This document shows positions 15,054 through 24,635 of a stretch of 30,220 nt of DNA, piece by piece (position 1 is the stretch's first letter; the number at the start of each line of letters is the position of its first letter). This DNA comes from a virus. Below the pieces are notes generated by a model, which was not told where the DNA came from, ran no database searches, and worked only from the letters and a program-made list of their open reading frames with translations. The stretch is taken from positions 1 to 30,220 of the IMG/VR virus record IMGVR_UViG_3300021373_002241; one strand, given 5' to 3'. A program made the translations under genes and the position numbers.

Positions 15054-15082
15054 AACATTATAATGTAAGTAGAGATTGAAAT

Positions 15083-16420
15083 ATGACCAGCGCAGTAACA
15101 AATAATTTGAGGAATTTTCTTCTCGATCAGTTTAAAGGCGATATCGAGAGTTCGAGCAGATATTACGTCGGATTGGCAAGATCCGAAGATTTTACTGCGT
15201 CGACAGATATTTCTTCGAGGGCAGAACAGTTTAAACTCAGAAATACTTTGCAGTCTGTAAAGGTCGTCAGTAATGTTTCTTTTGTAGTCCCAACAATCAA
15301 CTGGAATAGTGGGACGGTGTATGAAGCATATGATGATAATGACCCAGCGCAAACTAATTTCTATGTGTTGAATTCGAACAACGAAGTGTTCATCTGTATT
15401 GAACAGGGAATGGGCGACACTTATGCTGCAGTTGGTTCTATCGTCGAACCAACAAATAATACGAACGGAAAAACGTTTAGAACATCGGACGGTTATAAGT
15501 GGAGATTCATGTATAAACTCTCGAATCTGGCGATCTCTAACTTTAAAACTTCATCGTATATCCCAGTAGAAACCATGGTCGACTCTGCTAGTCAATTGTC
15601 GATTCCTGAAGAAGTAGCGCAGAGGTTGCTACAAGATGCTGCCATTGGCGGCGAAATCCTCAGTATCGCAATTGATGGTGCTGGTTCGGGTTATCTATCT
15701 TCCTCTACTATTAATATCACTGGTGATGGTAACGGTGCATCATTCTCGTTGACTAGCGACGGGGATCAGATCAAAAGGGTACAAGTAGACCCTGACGGTA
15801 ACGGCGAGTTCCTTCACGGAAGTTCTTACAGTTATGCCGCAACAATTCCAACAGACGGTACTGGCGCGACGTTGAGACCAATCATTGCTCCGGCAGGAGG
15901 ACTTGCTGCCGACCCAGTCGTCTCTTTGAAATCTTCTGCATTGATGATTCAATTAGAATTTCAAGGCGACGAGACAAACACAATTCTTTCAGAAAACGAT
16001 TTCGGTCAAGTCGCATTAATTAGGGGTCCAAAAAAATATAACTCCGATTCTGATTTCACATCAAACACCGGTAACTGCTTAAAATACTTTGAAACTGCTC
16101 CGACAAGCGACGAATTTGTTGAAAACGAGTTGATCCAAAAACAAGGCGGTGGAGCAATCGCAAAGGTATTCTATCACGACACAATTAACAACAAATTATA
16201 TTATTTTCAAGATCAGAGTACTGGATTCGACTTATTCGATGGCGGCGACACAGTCGCAAACGTTGAAGGTTCAGCAAGATCGTTCCAGATTGTTAGCGTA
16301 GTTAATCCAGATGTTGACATTTATTCGGGTGAAATTTTCTACCTAAATAACATTAGTTCAGCAATACCGAGAGAAGAAACTCAAACCGAAGACATTCGCA
16401 TAGTAATTGAATTAGGATAA
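15083..16420 (+). CDS. 8: Baseplate wedge subunit, T4 gp8-like
   Basis: The 445-residue product begins MTSAVTNNLRNFLLDQFK and has SSRYYVGLARSEDF near residue 25 and RTSDGYKWRFMYKLSNLA near 133-150, the usual gp8 pattern. In T4, gp8 (334 aa) is a wedge protein linking gp6 and gp7 with gp10. The extra length is a beta-rich region after residue 190 with several Gly-Ser-Gly turns (GAGSGYLSSSTINITGDGNG, then GGLAADPVVSLKSS). A TATAAATA box at 15046-15053 gives it its own late promoter about 30 bases upstream. It is spaced only 3 bases from the next gene. Confidence 0.86.
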   Translation: MTSAVTNNLRNFLLDQFKGDIESSSRYYVGLARSEDFTASTDISSRAEQFKLRNTLQSVKVVSNVSFVVPTINWNSGTVYEAYDDNDPAQTNFYVLNSNNEVFICIEQGMGDTYAAVGSIVEPTNNTNGKTFRTSDGYKWRFMYKLSNLAISNFKTSSYIPVETMVDSASQLSIPEEVAQRLLQDAAIGGEILSIAIDGAGSGYLSSSTINITGDGNGASFSLTSDGDQIKRVQVDPDGNGEFLHGSSYSYAATIPTDGTGATLRPIIAPAGGLAADPVVSLKSSALMIQLEFQGDETNTILSENDFGQVALIRGPKKYNSDSDFTSNTGNCLKYFETAPTSDEFVENELIQKQGGGAIAKVFYHDTINNKLYYFQDQSTGFDLFDGGDTVANVEGSARSFQIVSVVNPDVDIYSGEIFYLNNISSAIPREETQTEDIRIVIELG

Positions 16421-16423
16421 AAG

Positions 16424-19400
16424 ATGGCAACAACATTTACTTCAGACACGCTCCTGAGCACATACAGAGACGATTTTAGGGACAGCGACAATTATCACCA
16501 GATTCTGTTCAACTCCGGTCGAGCACTACAGGCACGCGAATTAACCCAACTCCAGACTCTTGTCTATGAAGAAATGGGCAGGTTCGGTCGTAACATTTTT
16601 AAAGAAGGTTCTGCGGTTTCTTCAGGCGGAACGGCGATCAACTCAGAATATGATTGCGTCAAGATTGCTTCTACAAACGAACCAGCGGCATTCTCTGATA
16701 TTCCAGTCGGTGGCGTTTTTGAGGGTCTCACTTCCGGTATTAAAGCGAAAGTTCTTAGAGTCGAACCTAAATCAAACGACTTTGTGCTGGACACTCTTTA
16801 CATTCAATACATCGATAATAATGACGCGGCGGTAACTGGGTCGCCTTCAGTATTCCAAGACGGAGAAACACTTGTTGGTCCAGACGGGTATCAACTGATT
16901 ACTGAGAATCCAAATGCAACAGGTAGAGGTGTTCGGTTCGATGTTTACGAAGGCGATTTCTTTGTATTGGGTCGTTTCGTTCAAGCGAACTCACAATCAA
17001 TTATTCTTTCGCCATACACAAATACTGTTGACGCGGTTGTTGGTTTTAAAGTAGAACAAGAAGTCGTTACTGTTAACGATACAACTGCTTTGTATGACAA
17101 CACAGGTGGTACACCAAACACTGCATCTCCTGGTGCAGATCGTTACAGAATTAAACTGACACTGACAACCCAAGATAAGGTTGCGAGCGATGACATTTTC
17201 GTTTACATCGCAAGGGTAGAGAACTCAACGATCGTCGATGAAGTAAAAACATCAGACGCATACAATAAACTCGGTGATCTGTTAGCGACACGAACCAATG
17301 AAGAGTCAGGCGACTATATCGTCAATCCTTTCACTATTCATATCGACGATAATATCCCGAACGATTCGAATTTAGATTTGGTCGTTTCTGCAGGAACCGC
17401 ATATGTAAATGGTTATCGTGTCGACAATTCTTCGCCGACCAAGTTAAGTATCCCAAGACCAGTTGCGACTGAGACTGTTACGAATGATGTCATTCCTGTT
17501 TCTTATGGTAATTATGTCTTAGTTGATTCGTGTCGCGGTCTTCCAGATCTAGATTATGGTCGCGTTACCATATATGCAGCAAACAACAGTTCTTTAGGAA
17601 CGGCACATATCCGTGCCGTCGAGAAAGACGGTGCTTATCATCGCGTCTACCTTTTTGATATCGAACCATTAACTGGCATTTCAGATAACCTTAATGACGC
17701 AAGAAAAATTGGCACAGACCCGAATACCGATTATTTTGGTATTGTTTTAGAGGGCGGTAAGTTTAGATTGCATCAAACAACTGATAACGACCTGCTATTC
17801 CCTACAGCGAGACCTAGACCTGAATCGTTTTCTGATATCACGATGACCGTTCAATCGCGACAGTCTCAGGTTGCAACCGGTGGTACTATTACAATGTCTC
17901 AGTTATCCGTTGGTGAAGCATACACCGACACTTCCCTTTGGGTCGTTGCTGCGGCAGACGAATCGTTCCAAGTAATCAATCCAACAGTTTCTTCTGATGG
18001 TCGTGATGCTCAGATCACAGGATTGACTGCAGGAAAGACATACGAGGTGATTTACTACTATTCTAAAACAGCAACTCGTAAATCAAAAACACTAACAACA
18101 GCAACAGAAACTGTGCCGCTCAGAACTATTGACGGTGTTAATTTTTATGTCTTCGATCATCCAGACATTTATCAGATTGACTCGGCGAGAAATACAGATG
18201 CTTCTGGGTTAGACATGTTAGGAAGATTTACGCTAGATGATGGGCAGAGAGACAATTACTACGAAAACGGTCGTCTTATCTTAAATGCTCAAGATTCAGC
18301 GCCAAACGAAATTTATGTCAATTACCAGTATTATTCTCGCGGCGCTGGCGATTTCTATGATGCAACTTCTTATTCTCATCCTTACGCTGATATCCCAACT
18401 CACGCGTTTCAAGATGGAACTGAAATCAACTTATTCAATTACCTTGATTTCCGTCCTGACAAAGATAGCGACGATACATTCTCGAATATCCATGAATTGC
18501 CAAGAAACGGCACAAACATCACAGCAGATGTGAGTTACTATCTCCCACGCGCAGATAAGTTGATCGTGACTCAGGAAGGCGATATTCAATTGCTTATGGG
18601 TCAACAGGCAGAGAAACCGCAGTTCAAACCAACACCGGACAATGCTCTCGAACTTTATAAGGTTCTTTTGAACGCCAACACCTTGGATCAAAACGATCTT
18701 CAGACAACTCCGATCGAGCACAAGCGTTACACGATGGCAGATATCGCTAAACTAGAAGCGAAGTTGGACGAACTCGAAGAATACACCACGCTCTCTCTTC
18801 TTGAACTTGAACAGCGTATGTCACCATCTCTCGACAGCGATGGCAACGAGCGTATTGAAAGCGGTTCGTTTGTAGACGACCTTAAAGATCAATCTGGCGC
18901 AGATACTCACAACCCAGATTACTCAGCATCTATCGACCCAGAAAGTCGACTGATTCGACCTTCAGCGGATGAAGACAATATCCGTTTGGTCTGGGATTCT
19001 TCGCTGAACCCTGCTTCAAATAACATTACAAAGCAAGGCGATCAAGTTTATCTCGGTTATGACTCCGCGCAATGGGTAAGTCAACCGCTCGCCTCAAGAT
19101 CAGTTAATCCAAATCCATTCGGTATCGTCGATAATGTCGGTACTCTGAAACTTTCTCCATCTTCGGATGAGTGGAAAGAGTCTAAAGAAGAAGCAGAAAG
19201 TGCGATTACCGGCGCGAGCAAGATCGATCGTCACCAAGCATTCCTGTGGAATAACTGGATGTGGAACTGGTGCGGTAGAAGGGCAGAAGACAATCAGTTC
19301 GATTATAATTCTAGACCTAAAAATGCTGCCGAAGCGAGAAGAAGAAGAGAACTGTTCCGACGTGAAAAGTACAGTTCATCGTTCAGTTCTTTACCAACCG

Positions 19401-21763
19401 ATACGGCAAACGGCAAGTATGTTTCTCGCGTCGTTTCTTCGGATACACTTCGATCTATCGTCAATGGTAGAATCGTTGATCTTGCGTTGGTTCCATGGAT
19501 GCGTTCGAGAAAGATCTACTTCCACGCGAAGGGTCTAAAACCAAAAACTAAATTTACACCATTCTTTGACGGTCAAAACGTATCAGAGTGGTGTCGTGAA
19601 GAAGCAACCTTTGTTCGTTGGGCAGACCGTACAGACGATATCGGAAACCAATATCGTACCAGTTCTGTTTCTACTCACCCAGAAGGCACAACCGAACTCA
19701 CTTCTGATGAAAACGGAGAAGTGATCGGGTCATTCTTCATCCCGAATATCAAACCTGTGTACTATGTAACGCGCTATGGTAAGCGAAGAACGAAGAAAGC
19801 AGTTTACAGAAGATTCCGCACTGGTATTCGTGAATTCAAGTTGCTTGATATTAACGATAATAACTGGACAGAAGCGAACAGCAAATGTTTCGCATACTAC
19901 ACTGCACTCGGTGCGTTTAGCAAGCGTTACAACAACATCCTTTCAACAAGGGCACATCAAGCAATCACTCCTTGGAGTTACATTAATTCGCGAATGAGTG
20001 TCTATACTCCGAAGGAAACAAGGGATATCTTAAACAATGTTTCTGTTTCTGGCGTTTCGCTTGTTGATCCGAAGTTGGCGGGTAAGTATGGTCCAGCAAC
20101 TACTCCTCTGACGAACGCGGCATTGTCTGGATTAGATGCTACGGGTCAGATGTCTCAGGTTCTTTCGGATTACATCAGCGTAAACGAAAATCAATTTGCT
20201 GGTGCAAGAGTTAATCCACTGTCGATTCCTCAGAATCCTATGGCACAAACCTTTGTTGTCGACAATCAGTTCGGTGTTGTTCTTACTAAGATCAGTTTGT
20301 TCTTCCGTGCAAAAGACTCGGGTAATCTTCCGATCTCGATTCACCTTCGACCGGTAGAAAACGGCAAACCATCTACAACAACAATCGTTCCAGATTCTCA
20401 TGTTTTCTTGAATCCGAGCGAAGTCACTGTCGTCGGTACTGATCCGCAATTGTCAGATGTTCAAGCATCTCCAACTGATTTCGTCTTTGACGAACCAATC
20501 TTCCTACAACCGTGGACTGAGTATGCGATTGTCGTTTCAACTCAATCTACAGAGTATGATTTGTTTAGTGCGAAAACTAAGGAATCGGTGTTGGGATCAA
20601 GCGCAAGAACTGTGACGACTCAACTTGCTTCTGGATCACTATTCCTGCCACAAAATGGTGTGATGTGGTTAGAATCTAAGGATCAAGACTTGATGTATAA
20701 ACTGCATCGCGCGAAATTTGACTTGGGCGGTGGTAGTTTGATCCTCAGAAATGCTAGACTTCCTGCAACTTCATTGGATGATAATCCAATTCGTACGAAT
20801 GCAGGTTCTTCTAGAATCTATGTCTCTCAGCGTTGTCATGGTCTAGAGGTTGGCGACCAAGCATACCTCGACAGTTGCTCTGCTGATATCAACGGCATAC
20901 CATTCGCAAGTATTAATGGAGCGCATGTCGTAGACTCTGCCGACTTGAACGGTTATGTTGTTGACGTGGGTTCTGCGGCAACTTCGACCGGATTCGGTGG
21001 CGGCGATAGCATCCTTGCTAGAAAGAATAAAGTATTCTCTGTCGCTAATGCTTATGTCGAGTCGGTGATTCCTAACTTTACGTCGATCGATATGTCTGCT
21101 AAGTTCACAACAGGTAAGTATATTTCTGGAACAAATACTAGATTCAACCAAGATGCACAATATGTTCGAGTAACACCGCAACAAAATATTGATTTCAATA
21201 GTCCAAGAGCAATCTACAATCAGTCTTCAGAAGATAGCGATCTGGGCGCAGGTGTATATTCTTCTTATGTTAAAGTCGACCTGAAAACATCGAACGATTA
21301 TGTTTCACCGATTATCGATTTACAGCGTGTTTCTTTAATTCTGGCAGGTTTCTGTATGGATAACCCAGATGTGACACCTAGCATTTATCCGGTATCAGAA
21401 GCAGAACCTCAAGGCGGTACTGCGGGTTCTAAGCATATCACAACTCCGGTGACACTCGCCGAACCGGCAGTTGGTATTGATGCTCGACTTAATGTAAATA
21501 TTCCGGATGGAGCAGATATCGAATTCTGGTTCAGAACTGCTTCTGCAGATCAGAATATCAACGATCTACCGTGGACAAGACAGAATATTGAGAATCAGAT
21601 TCCGAACGATAACGATCAAACTTATCGTGAGGCAAGGTTCCTTCCTGGAGGTGCTGGTGGTAATCTACAACCGTTTAATCAAGCACAAGCGAAGATTGTT
21701 ATGAAGGGTTCGTCAGATCACCCAACCATTCGTAATCTGGGAATTACATATTGCGCCGTCTAG
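16424..21763 (+). CDS. Giant outer baseplate / fibre-network protein, DUF4815-type
   Basis: At 1779 residues this is the longest complete gene. The first 560 or so residues (STYRDDFRDSDNYHQILFNS, GRALQARELTQLQTLVYEEM, FDVYEGDFFVLGRFV) match the DUF4815 pattern found in long marine T4-like virion proteins. A Trp cluster WNNWMWNWCGRR lies near 941-952. The region near 1015-1150 has DLALVPWMRSRKIYFHAKGL and LKPKTKFTPFFDGQNVS, then DENGEVIGSFFIPN and FRTGIREFKLLD, a module typical of phage fibre-network proteins. AQTFVVDNQFGVVLTKISLF near 1270 begins a third module. By position after gp8 it may take the place of T4 gp7 and/or gp10; that is inference. No transmembrane segment or enzyme motif is seen. 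I found no RGCY site in its 5.3 kb. Confidence 0.75.
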   Translation: MATTFTSDTLLSTYRDDFRDSDNYHQILFNSGRALQARELTQLQTLVYEEMGRFGRNIFKEGSAVSSGGTAINSEYDCVKIASTNEPAAFSDIPVGGVFEGLTSGIKAKVLRVEPKSNDFVLDTLYIQYIDNNDAAVTGSPSVFQDGETLVGPDGYQLITENPNATGRGVRFDVYEGDFFVLGRFVQANSQSIILSPYTNTVDAVVGFKVEQEVVTVNDTTALYDNTGGTPNTASPGADRYRIKLTLTTQDKVASDDIFVYIARVENSTIVDEVKTSDAYNKLGDLLATRTNEESGDYIVNPFTIHIDDNIPNDSNLDLVVSAGTAYVNGYRVDNSSPTKLSIPRPVATETVTNDVIPVSYGNYVLVDSCRGLPDLDYGRVTIYAANNSSLGTAHIRAVEKDGAYHRVYLFDIEPLTGISDNLNDARKIGTDPNTDYFGIVLEGGKFRLHQTTDNDLLFPTARPRPESFSDITMTVQSRQSQVATGGTITMSQLSVGEAYTDTSLWVVAAADESFQVINPTVSSDGRDAQITGLTAGKTYEVIYYYSKTATRKSKTLTTATETVPLRTIDGVNFYVFDHPDIYQIDSARNTDASGLDMLGRFTLDDGQRDNYYENGRLILNAQDSAPNEIYVNYQYYSRGAGDFYDATSYSHPYADIPTHAFQDGTEINLFNYLDFRPDKDSDDTFSNIHELPRNGTNITADVSYYLPRADKLIVTQEGDIQLLMGQQAEKPQFKPTPDNALELYKVLLNANTLDQNDLQTTPIEHKRYTMADIAKLEAKLDELEEYTTLSLLELEQRMSPSLDSDGNERIESGSFVDDLKDQSGADTHNPDYSASIDPESRLIRPSADEDNIRLVWDSSLNPASNNITKQGDQVYLGYDSAQWVSQPLASRSVNPNPFGIVDNVGTLKLSPSSDEWKESKEEAESAITGASKIDRHQAFLWNNWMWNWCGRRAEDNQFDYNSRPKNAAEARRRRELFRREKYSSSFSSLPTDTANGKYVSRVVSSDTLRSIVNGRIVDLALVPWMRSRKIYFHAKGLKPKTKFTPFFDGQNVSEWCREEATFVRWADRTDDIGNQYRTSSVSTHPEGTTELTSDENGEVIGSFFIPNIKPVYYVTRYGKRRTKKAVYRRFRTGIREFKLLDINDNNWTEANSKCFAYYTALGAFSKRYNNILSTRAHQAITPWSYINSRMSVYTPKETRDILNNVSVSGVSLVDPKLAGKYGPATTPLTNAALSGLDATGQMSQVLSDYISVNENQFAGARVNPLSIPQNPMAQTFVVDNQFGVVLTKISLFFRAKDSGNLPISIHLRPVENGKPSTTTIVPDSHVFLNPSEVTVVGTDPQLSDVQASPTDFVFDEPIFLQPWTEYAIVVSTQSTEYDLFSAKTKESVLGSSARTVTTQLASGSLFLPQNGVMWLESKDQDLMYKLHRAKFDLGGGSLILRNARLPATSLDDNPIRTNAGSSRIYVSQRCHGLEVGDQAYLDSCSADINGIPFASINGAHVVDSADLNGYVVDVGSAATSTGFGGGDSILARKNKVFSVANAYVESVIPNFTSIDMSAKFTTGKYISGTNTRFNQDAQYVRVTPQQNIDFNSPRAIYNQSSEDSDLGAGVYSSYVKVDLKTSNDYVSPIIDLQRVSLILAGFCMDNPDVTPSIYPVSEAEPQGGTAGSKHITTPVTLAEPAVGIDARLNVNIPDGADIEFWFRTASADQNINDLPWTRQNIENQIPNDNDQTYREARFLPGGAGGNLQPFNQAQAKIVMKGSSDHPTIRNLGITYCAV

Positions 21764-21768
21764 TGTTT

Positions 21769-21776
21769 TATAAATA
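21769..21776 (+). promoter_or_regulatory. Late promoter box TATAAATA for the LamG-like adhesin
   Basis: An exact late box six bases after the stop of the 1779-aa gene. The leader would be about 47 bases and carries a GGAG ribosome site before the ATG at 21829. Confidence 0.75.
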
Positions 21777-21828
21777 AAGTTGCATATTTCGTTATAAACT
21801 TCAAATTAACGAATCAACGGAGAATAAA

Positions 21829-23724
21829 ATGCCTTCAACTTTTTTTTACAAGAGTGTTGGAACACCAACGACTTTTATTAAACCGGACAGAGTAGCAACA
21901 CCCCCAACGAATGTTGGTCCTGCTTCTGCTTGGGACGCACATTCAGGGGCAGTCACTGAAGTAACTTCTGTTGAATATTTTACCGATATTTCTACGAATG
22001 AATTTTCTGTAACGCCTACTTCAGGAGCAGTAATATCTTCTGATAATCCATATTCGGATTCTTCACTGTCAGTAGATTGTAATACAACTGCGCCTGCCCA
22101 TGGTCACCTTGTAATTGGTCCAAGCACCAACCTAGATTATGATAATAATACTTCATTTACTGTAGAATTTTGGATGAAAGCAGATCCTGCTTCCGGAACC
22201 ACTGAAAATATTGTGGGATATGGTACAACCCTTTCTGATGCAGGAATAAACTGGATGATCCGAAGAAATTCTAGCGGTATTCGTTTCATGCTTAAAAGCA
22301 ACGGAACACTTTATTATGCTGATGCAACCACAGGAATAAATGAAGATCAATGGAATCATGTTGCTGCAGTAGGGACTGGAAGTGGAATAAAACTTTGGAT
22401 AAATGGTGTATACAGAACATCCACTGCTGTTTCGACTAATCTGCAAAATACAGGCGGATCATTATATATCGGTAGGTATACAAACCAATTCAACGGTAAG
22501 ATTGCTGATTTCAGATATGTGGTTGGAACACAAGTTTATACTGGAACAAGCAATTTTACACCACCAACTGCACCACTTTCTAGCATTACAAATACACAAG
22601 TTTTGCTGCGTCCGCAGACCGAGACGTTCAATTCTTCCCGAGCATTAATCACTTTGGACCATCAGAACGCATATAATTATGGTCAGACAGGGTCGTTTCT
22701 CGGCAAAGGTATCTTTTATGTGGGTCGTATGAGATCACCAATTGATGGCGCTGACGCTTCACTTTGGACAGGACTCATGAACGGCGGAAACATATATGCT
22801 GTTGAAAATCGTGACGCAGGAGAAGACGACTTTGGCGTTTATCACTGGGGTCTTGGAAGGATAACGAATCCTGACGTTAGTATCCCAAGACCAAACCTTA
22901 ATCAGGAATTTACCACAGGGATGTATATCAATTCTAGTGGTCAGGTCGAATATTCTGTAAATGGTCAGGTGTTTCATACAACTTCAATTTCTACCGCAGT
23001 CGCAGCATATATGCTCCCTTTCATAAGAATGTATGGCACTACTACTGCTGAGTATGAACTAGAAAGGGTTGCAATCTTGACAGCAGAAAGTCACGATGAA
23101 GCTTATAACACTTCTCTAGGTGAAGGTTATGTATCTAAAATAATTAGACCGACGCCTGCTGGTACACCGACGCCTCCATTCTCATCATCTTCTGATGCAA
23201 TTTCTGCCGGTTATGGCGGATCGATCACAACATTCTATAGTAATGGAGTAACGAAGAACGCCTACATTGACAATGATGGTTGGATTCTTTATTCGTCGTT
23301 CGCGAGCGACAATACATTGACATCGACTAATGCGACTGCGTGGAATGGCAACAACGTCTTGAATGCAGACCTCACGGGTCTAGGATACACGACCAATGCT
23401 GCATCATGGAATGATGGAACTGGTGCTTCTACTAACACGCAGTATAACAGACCTCCTGAACATTATTATTTCTATGGGAGTGGAAATGGGTACGTCGATA
23501 TTTCAACATGGAACGGTCCAAGTAATGCTAACCAAATTAAAGTAATCTGGCAAGGCGTTGCTCCATATGATGCATCTTCTCGTGTTATCGTCAATGGTGG
23601 ATCAGAACTTTCAACACAACCGACCGAAGAAGCATTCTCACCTACCGGTTCAACTCCTCTGTTGAGAATGATAGAGAATGGCATCGGTATTTTTGCAGTA
23701 AATTCAATTTGGTTTAAGATGTAA
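21829..23724 (+). CDS. Adhesin / receptor-binding fibre with LamG-like lectin domain
   Basis: A 631-residue protein. The N-terminus (MPSTFFYKSVGTPTTFIKPD) is probably the attachment end. Residues about 70-240 are a concanavalin A-like/LamG (Laminin_G_3-type) domain: SFTVEFWMKADPASG near 107, QWNHVAAVGTGSGIKLWING near 178, and GKIADFRYVVGTQVYTG near 222, the usual strand order of such sugar-binding jelly rolls. A second beta-sandwich at about 265-430 is likely (GIFYVGRMR, YSVNGQVFHTTS). Residues 465-631 are a Gly/Asn/Ser-rich C-terminal domain that could be the receptor-binding tip. Own late promoter at 21769 and GGAG site before the ATG. A surface glycan receptor is the likely partner, by inference. 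It has one AGCT site at 23100. Confidence 0.75.
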   Translation: MPSTFFYKSVGTPTTFIKPDRVATPPTNVGPASAWDAHSGAVTEVTSVEYFTDISTNEFSVTPTSGAVISSDNPYSDSSLSVDCNTTAPAHGHLVIGPSTNLDYDNNTSFTVEFWMKADPASGTTENIVGYGTTLSDAGINWMIRRNSSGIRFMLKSNGTLYYADATTGINEDQWNHVAAVGTGSGIKLWINGVYRTSTAVSTNLQNTGGSLYIGRYTNQFNGKIADFRYVVGTQVYTGTSNFTPPTAPLSSITNTQVLLRPQTETFNSSRALITLDHQNAYNYGQTGSFLGKGIFYVGRMRSPIDGADASLWTGLMNGGNIYAVENRDAGEDDFGVYHWGLGRITNPDVSIPRPNLNQEFTTGMYINSSGQVEYSVNGQVFHTTSISTAVAAYMLPFIRMYGTTTAEYELERVAILTAESHDEAYNTSLGEGYVSKIIRPTPAGTPTPPFSSSSDAISAGYGGSITTFYSNGVTKNAYIDNDGWILYSSFASDNTLTSTNATAWNGNNVLNADLTGLGYTTNAASWNDGTGASTNTQYNRPPEHYYFYGSGNGYVDISTWNGPSNANQIKVIWQGVAPYDASSRVIVNGGSELSTQPTEEAFSPTGSTPLLRMIENGIGIFAVNSIWFKM

Positions 23725-23727
23725 TAT

Positions 23728-23961
23728 ATGAGTCGATATGTTCCGGTGAAAGGTCACTCGGGTCTCGTTCGTGATAAGGAGACAAATGCTATCATTAACA
23801 CCGATAGGTCTGCTATCCAACGCGCCCGAGAACAAAAAGAATTAAGAAAACAAAAGAAAGCAGAGGAAAGGGAGTTACACTTAAAGGTGGACTCCCTCGA
23901 ATCTGAACTCTCAGAAATGAGAAAAATGCTGCAGACATTAGTATCTGATAGGTATAAATAA
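23728..23961 (+). CDS. Small coiled-coil virion-region protein, function unknown
   Basis: A 77-residue protein that starts 3 bases after the adhesin stop. The first 28 residues (RYVPVKGHSGLVRDKETNAI, INTDRSA) resemble a short conserved protein present in many T4-like marine phages; the rest is a highly charged helix (REQKELRKQKKAEERELHLK, then VDSLESELSEMRKMLQTL) expected to form a coiled coil. It may act as a chaperone or connector for neighbouring fibre proteins, but nothing in the sequence proves it. Its last two codons and stop (TAT AAA TAA) form the next late promoter. Confidence 0.65.
   Translation: MSRYVPVKGHSGLVRDKETNAIINTDRSAIQRAREQKELRKQKKAEERELHLKVDSLESELSEMRKMLQTLVSDRYK
23953..23960 (+). 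promoter_or_regulatory. Late promoter box TATAAATA overlapping the end of the 77-aa gene
   Basis: An exact late box formed by the last two codons and stop of the 77-aa gene (TAT AAA TAA). It lies 35 bases before the ATG at 23995, the same distance as at gp48, giving a leader of about 29 bases. Confidence 0.75.
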
Positions 23962-23994
23962 ATACAAAGATAACTAAAGTTCTGGAACAATCTC

Positions 23995-24351
23995 ATGGCA
24001 CACTATGAAGACCTCACAATTGATCAAGGTTCAGACGTTGTAATCCAACTCAACCTTATTAACGAAGATAAGAGCAAGAAAAACTTGACAGGGTATTCTG
24101 CTGCTGCTAAGATGGCACCGAACTACACAGCATCCGATTCTGACAAAATTTCATTTACTGCGACAATTGTCGCTCCGAGTACAGATGGAATCGTTTCACT
24201 CTCCCTCAACAACGCCCAAACAGACGCATTGAATGCTAAAAGGAAGTATGTTTATGATGTTGAGATCTCATATGTTGATAGCGATGCAAACACAATCGTA
24301 GAAAGAGTTCTAGAAGGTTTGATCAAAGTCACGCCTTCTGTGACGCGCTGA
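23995..24351 (+). CDS. Small Ig-like beta-sandwich virion protein
   Basis: The 118-residue product is predominantly beta: DLTIDQGSDVVIQLNLINED, LTGYSAAAKMAPNYTASDSD, GIVSLSLNNAQTDAL, RKYVYDVEISYVDSD and ERVLEGLIKVTPSVTR. This pattern (input with an unlimited dipole of linear strands, asking a change-of-state element such as LTGYSAAAKM) resembles the small beta-sandwich domains found at the N-termini of baseplate upper proteins and as free proteins in marine T4-like phages. No signal peptide is seen. It is transcribed from the TATAAATA box at 23953-23960, with only a weak GGAA ribosome site. The role is probably structural or as an adaptor for fibres; the exact role is unknown. Confidence 0.6.
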   Translation: MAHYEDLTIDQGSDVVIQLNLINEDKSKKNLTGYSAAAKMAPNYTASDSDKISFTATIVAPSTDGIVSLSLNNAQTDALNAKRKYVYDVEISYVDSDANTIVERVLEGLIKVTPSVTR

Positions 24352-24361
24352 GGATAATATT

Positions 24362-24613
24362 ATGACAAATAAAACAATAGTCGATAAAATTGTTGTTGGA
24401 ACTCCGATTGCGAAAGTAGTTGAGGTCGGGTTTGATTCGGCAGACGTAATTGGAATTGTAGATTCAGATTACATTCAAGCACGACAGGTAGATTTTTATC
24501 GAGACTCAGCGTTTGTGGCGGCAATTGTCGACTCTGACTATGTTGCGGCAAGAGCACCAACTATAAGCGATTATCCGAATATATCGGATCTTCCGACTCT
24601 CCCTCTTCCTTAA
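24362..24613 (+). CDS. Short protein with two DSAxVxxIVDSDY repeats
   Basis: An 83-residue protein with two copies of an 18-residue unit, DSADVIGIVDSDYIQARQ (25-42) and DSAFVAAIVDSDYVAARA (48-65), and a Pro-rich end. Related DSAxV and DSD motifs occur in the larger fibres encoded just downstream, so this looks like a free-standing piece of fibre linker or a small fibre partner. A GAGG ribosome site at 24350-24353 overlaps the stop of the preceding gene, so the two are coupled. No function can be assigned. Confidence 0.55.
   Translation: MTNKTIVDKIVVGTPIAKVVEVGFDSADVIGIVDSDYIQARQVDFYRDSAFVAAIVDSDYVAARAPTISDYPNISDLPTLPLP
24434..24556 (+). repeat. Two-copy DSAxVxxIVDSDYxxAR repeat
   Basis: Two 18-residue copies with a 23-residue period (69 bases) fill the middle of the 83-aa protein. 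The protein matches at about two thirds of positions, and codons have diverged. Confidence 0.75.
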
Positions 24614-24624
24614 ATTCTAATGGG

Positions 24625-24632
24625 TATAAATA
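24625..24632 (+). promoter_or_regulatory. Late promoter box TATAAATA directly before the 123-aa frame
   Basis: An exact late box ending three bases before the ATG at 24636. With T4-like geometry transcription would start at about 24638, inside that ATG, so either the gene starts lower (Met16 at 24681, leader about 43 bases) or the box serves only genes further down. Confidence 0.6.
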
Positions 24633-24635
24633 ACC

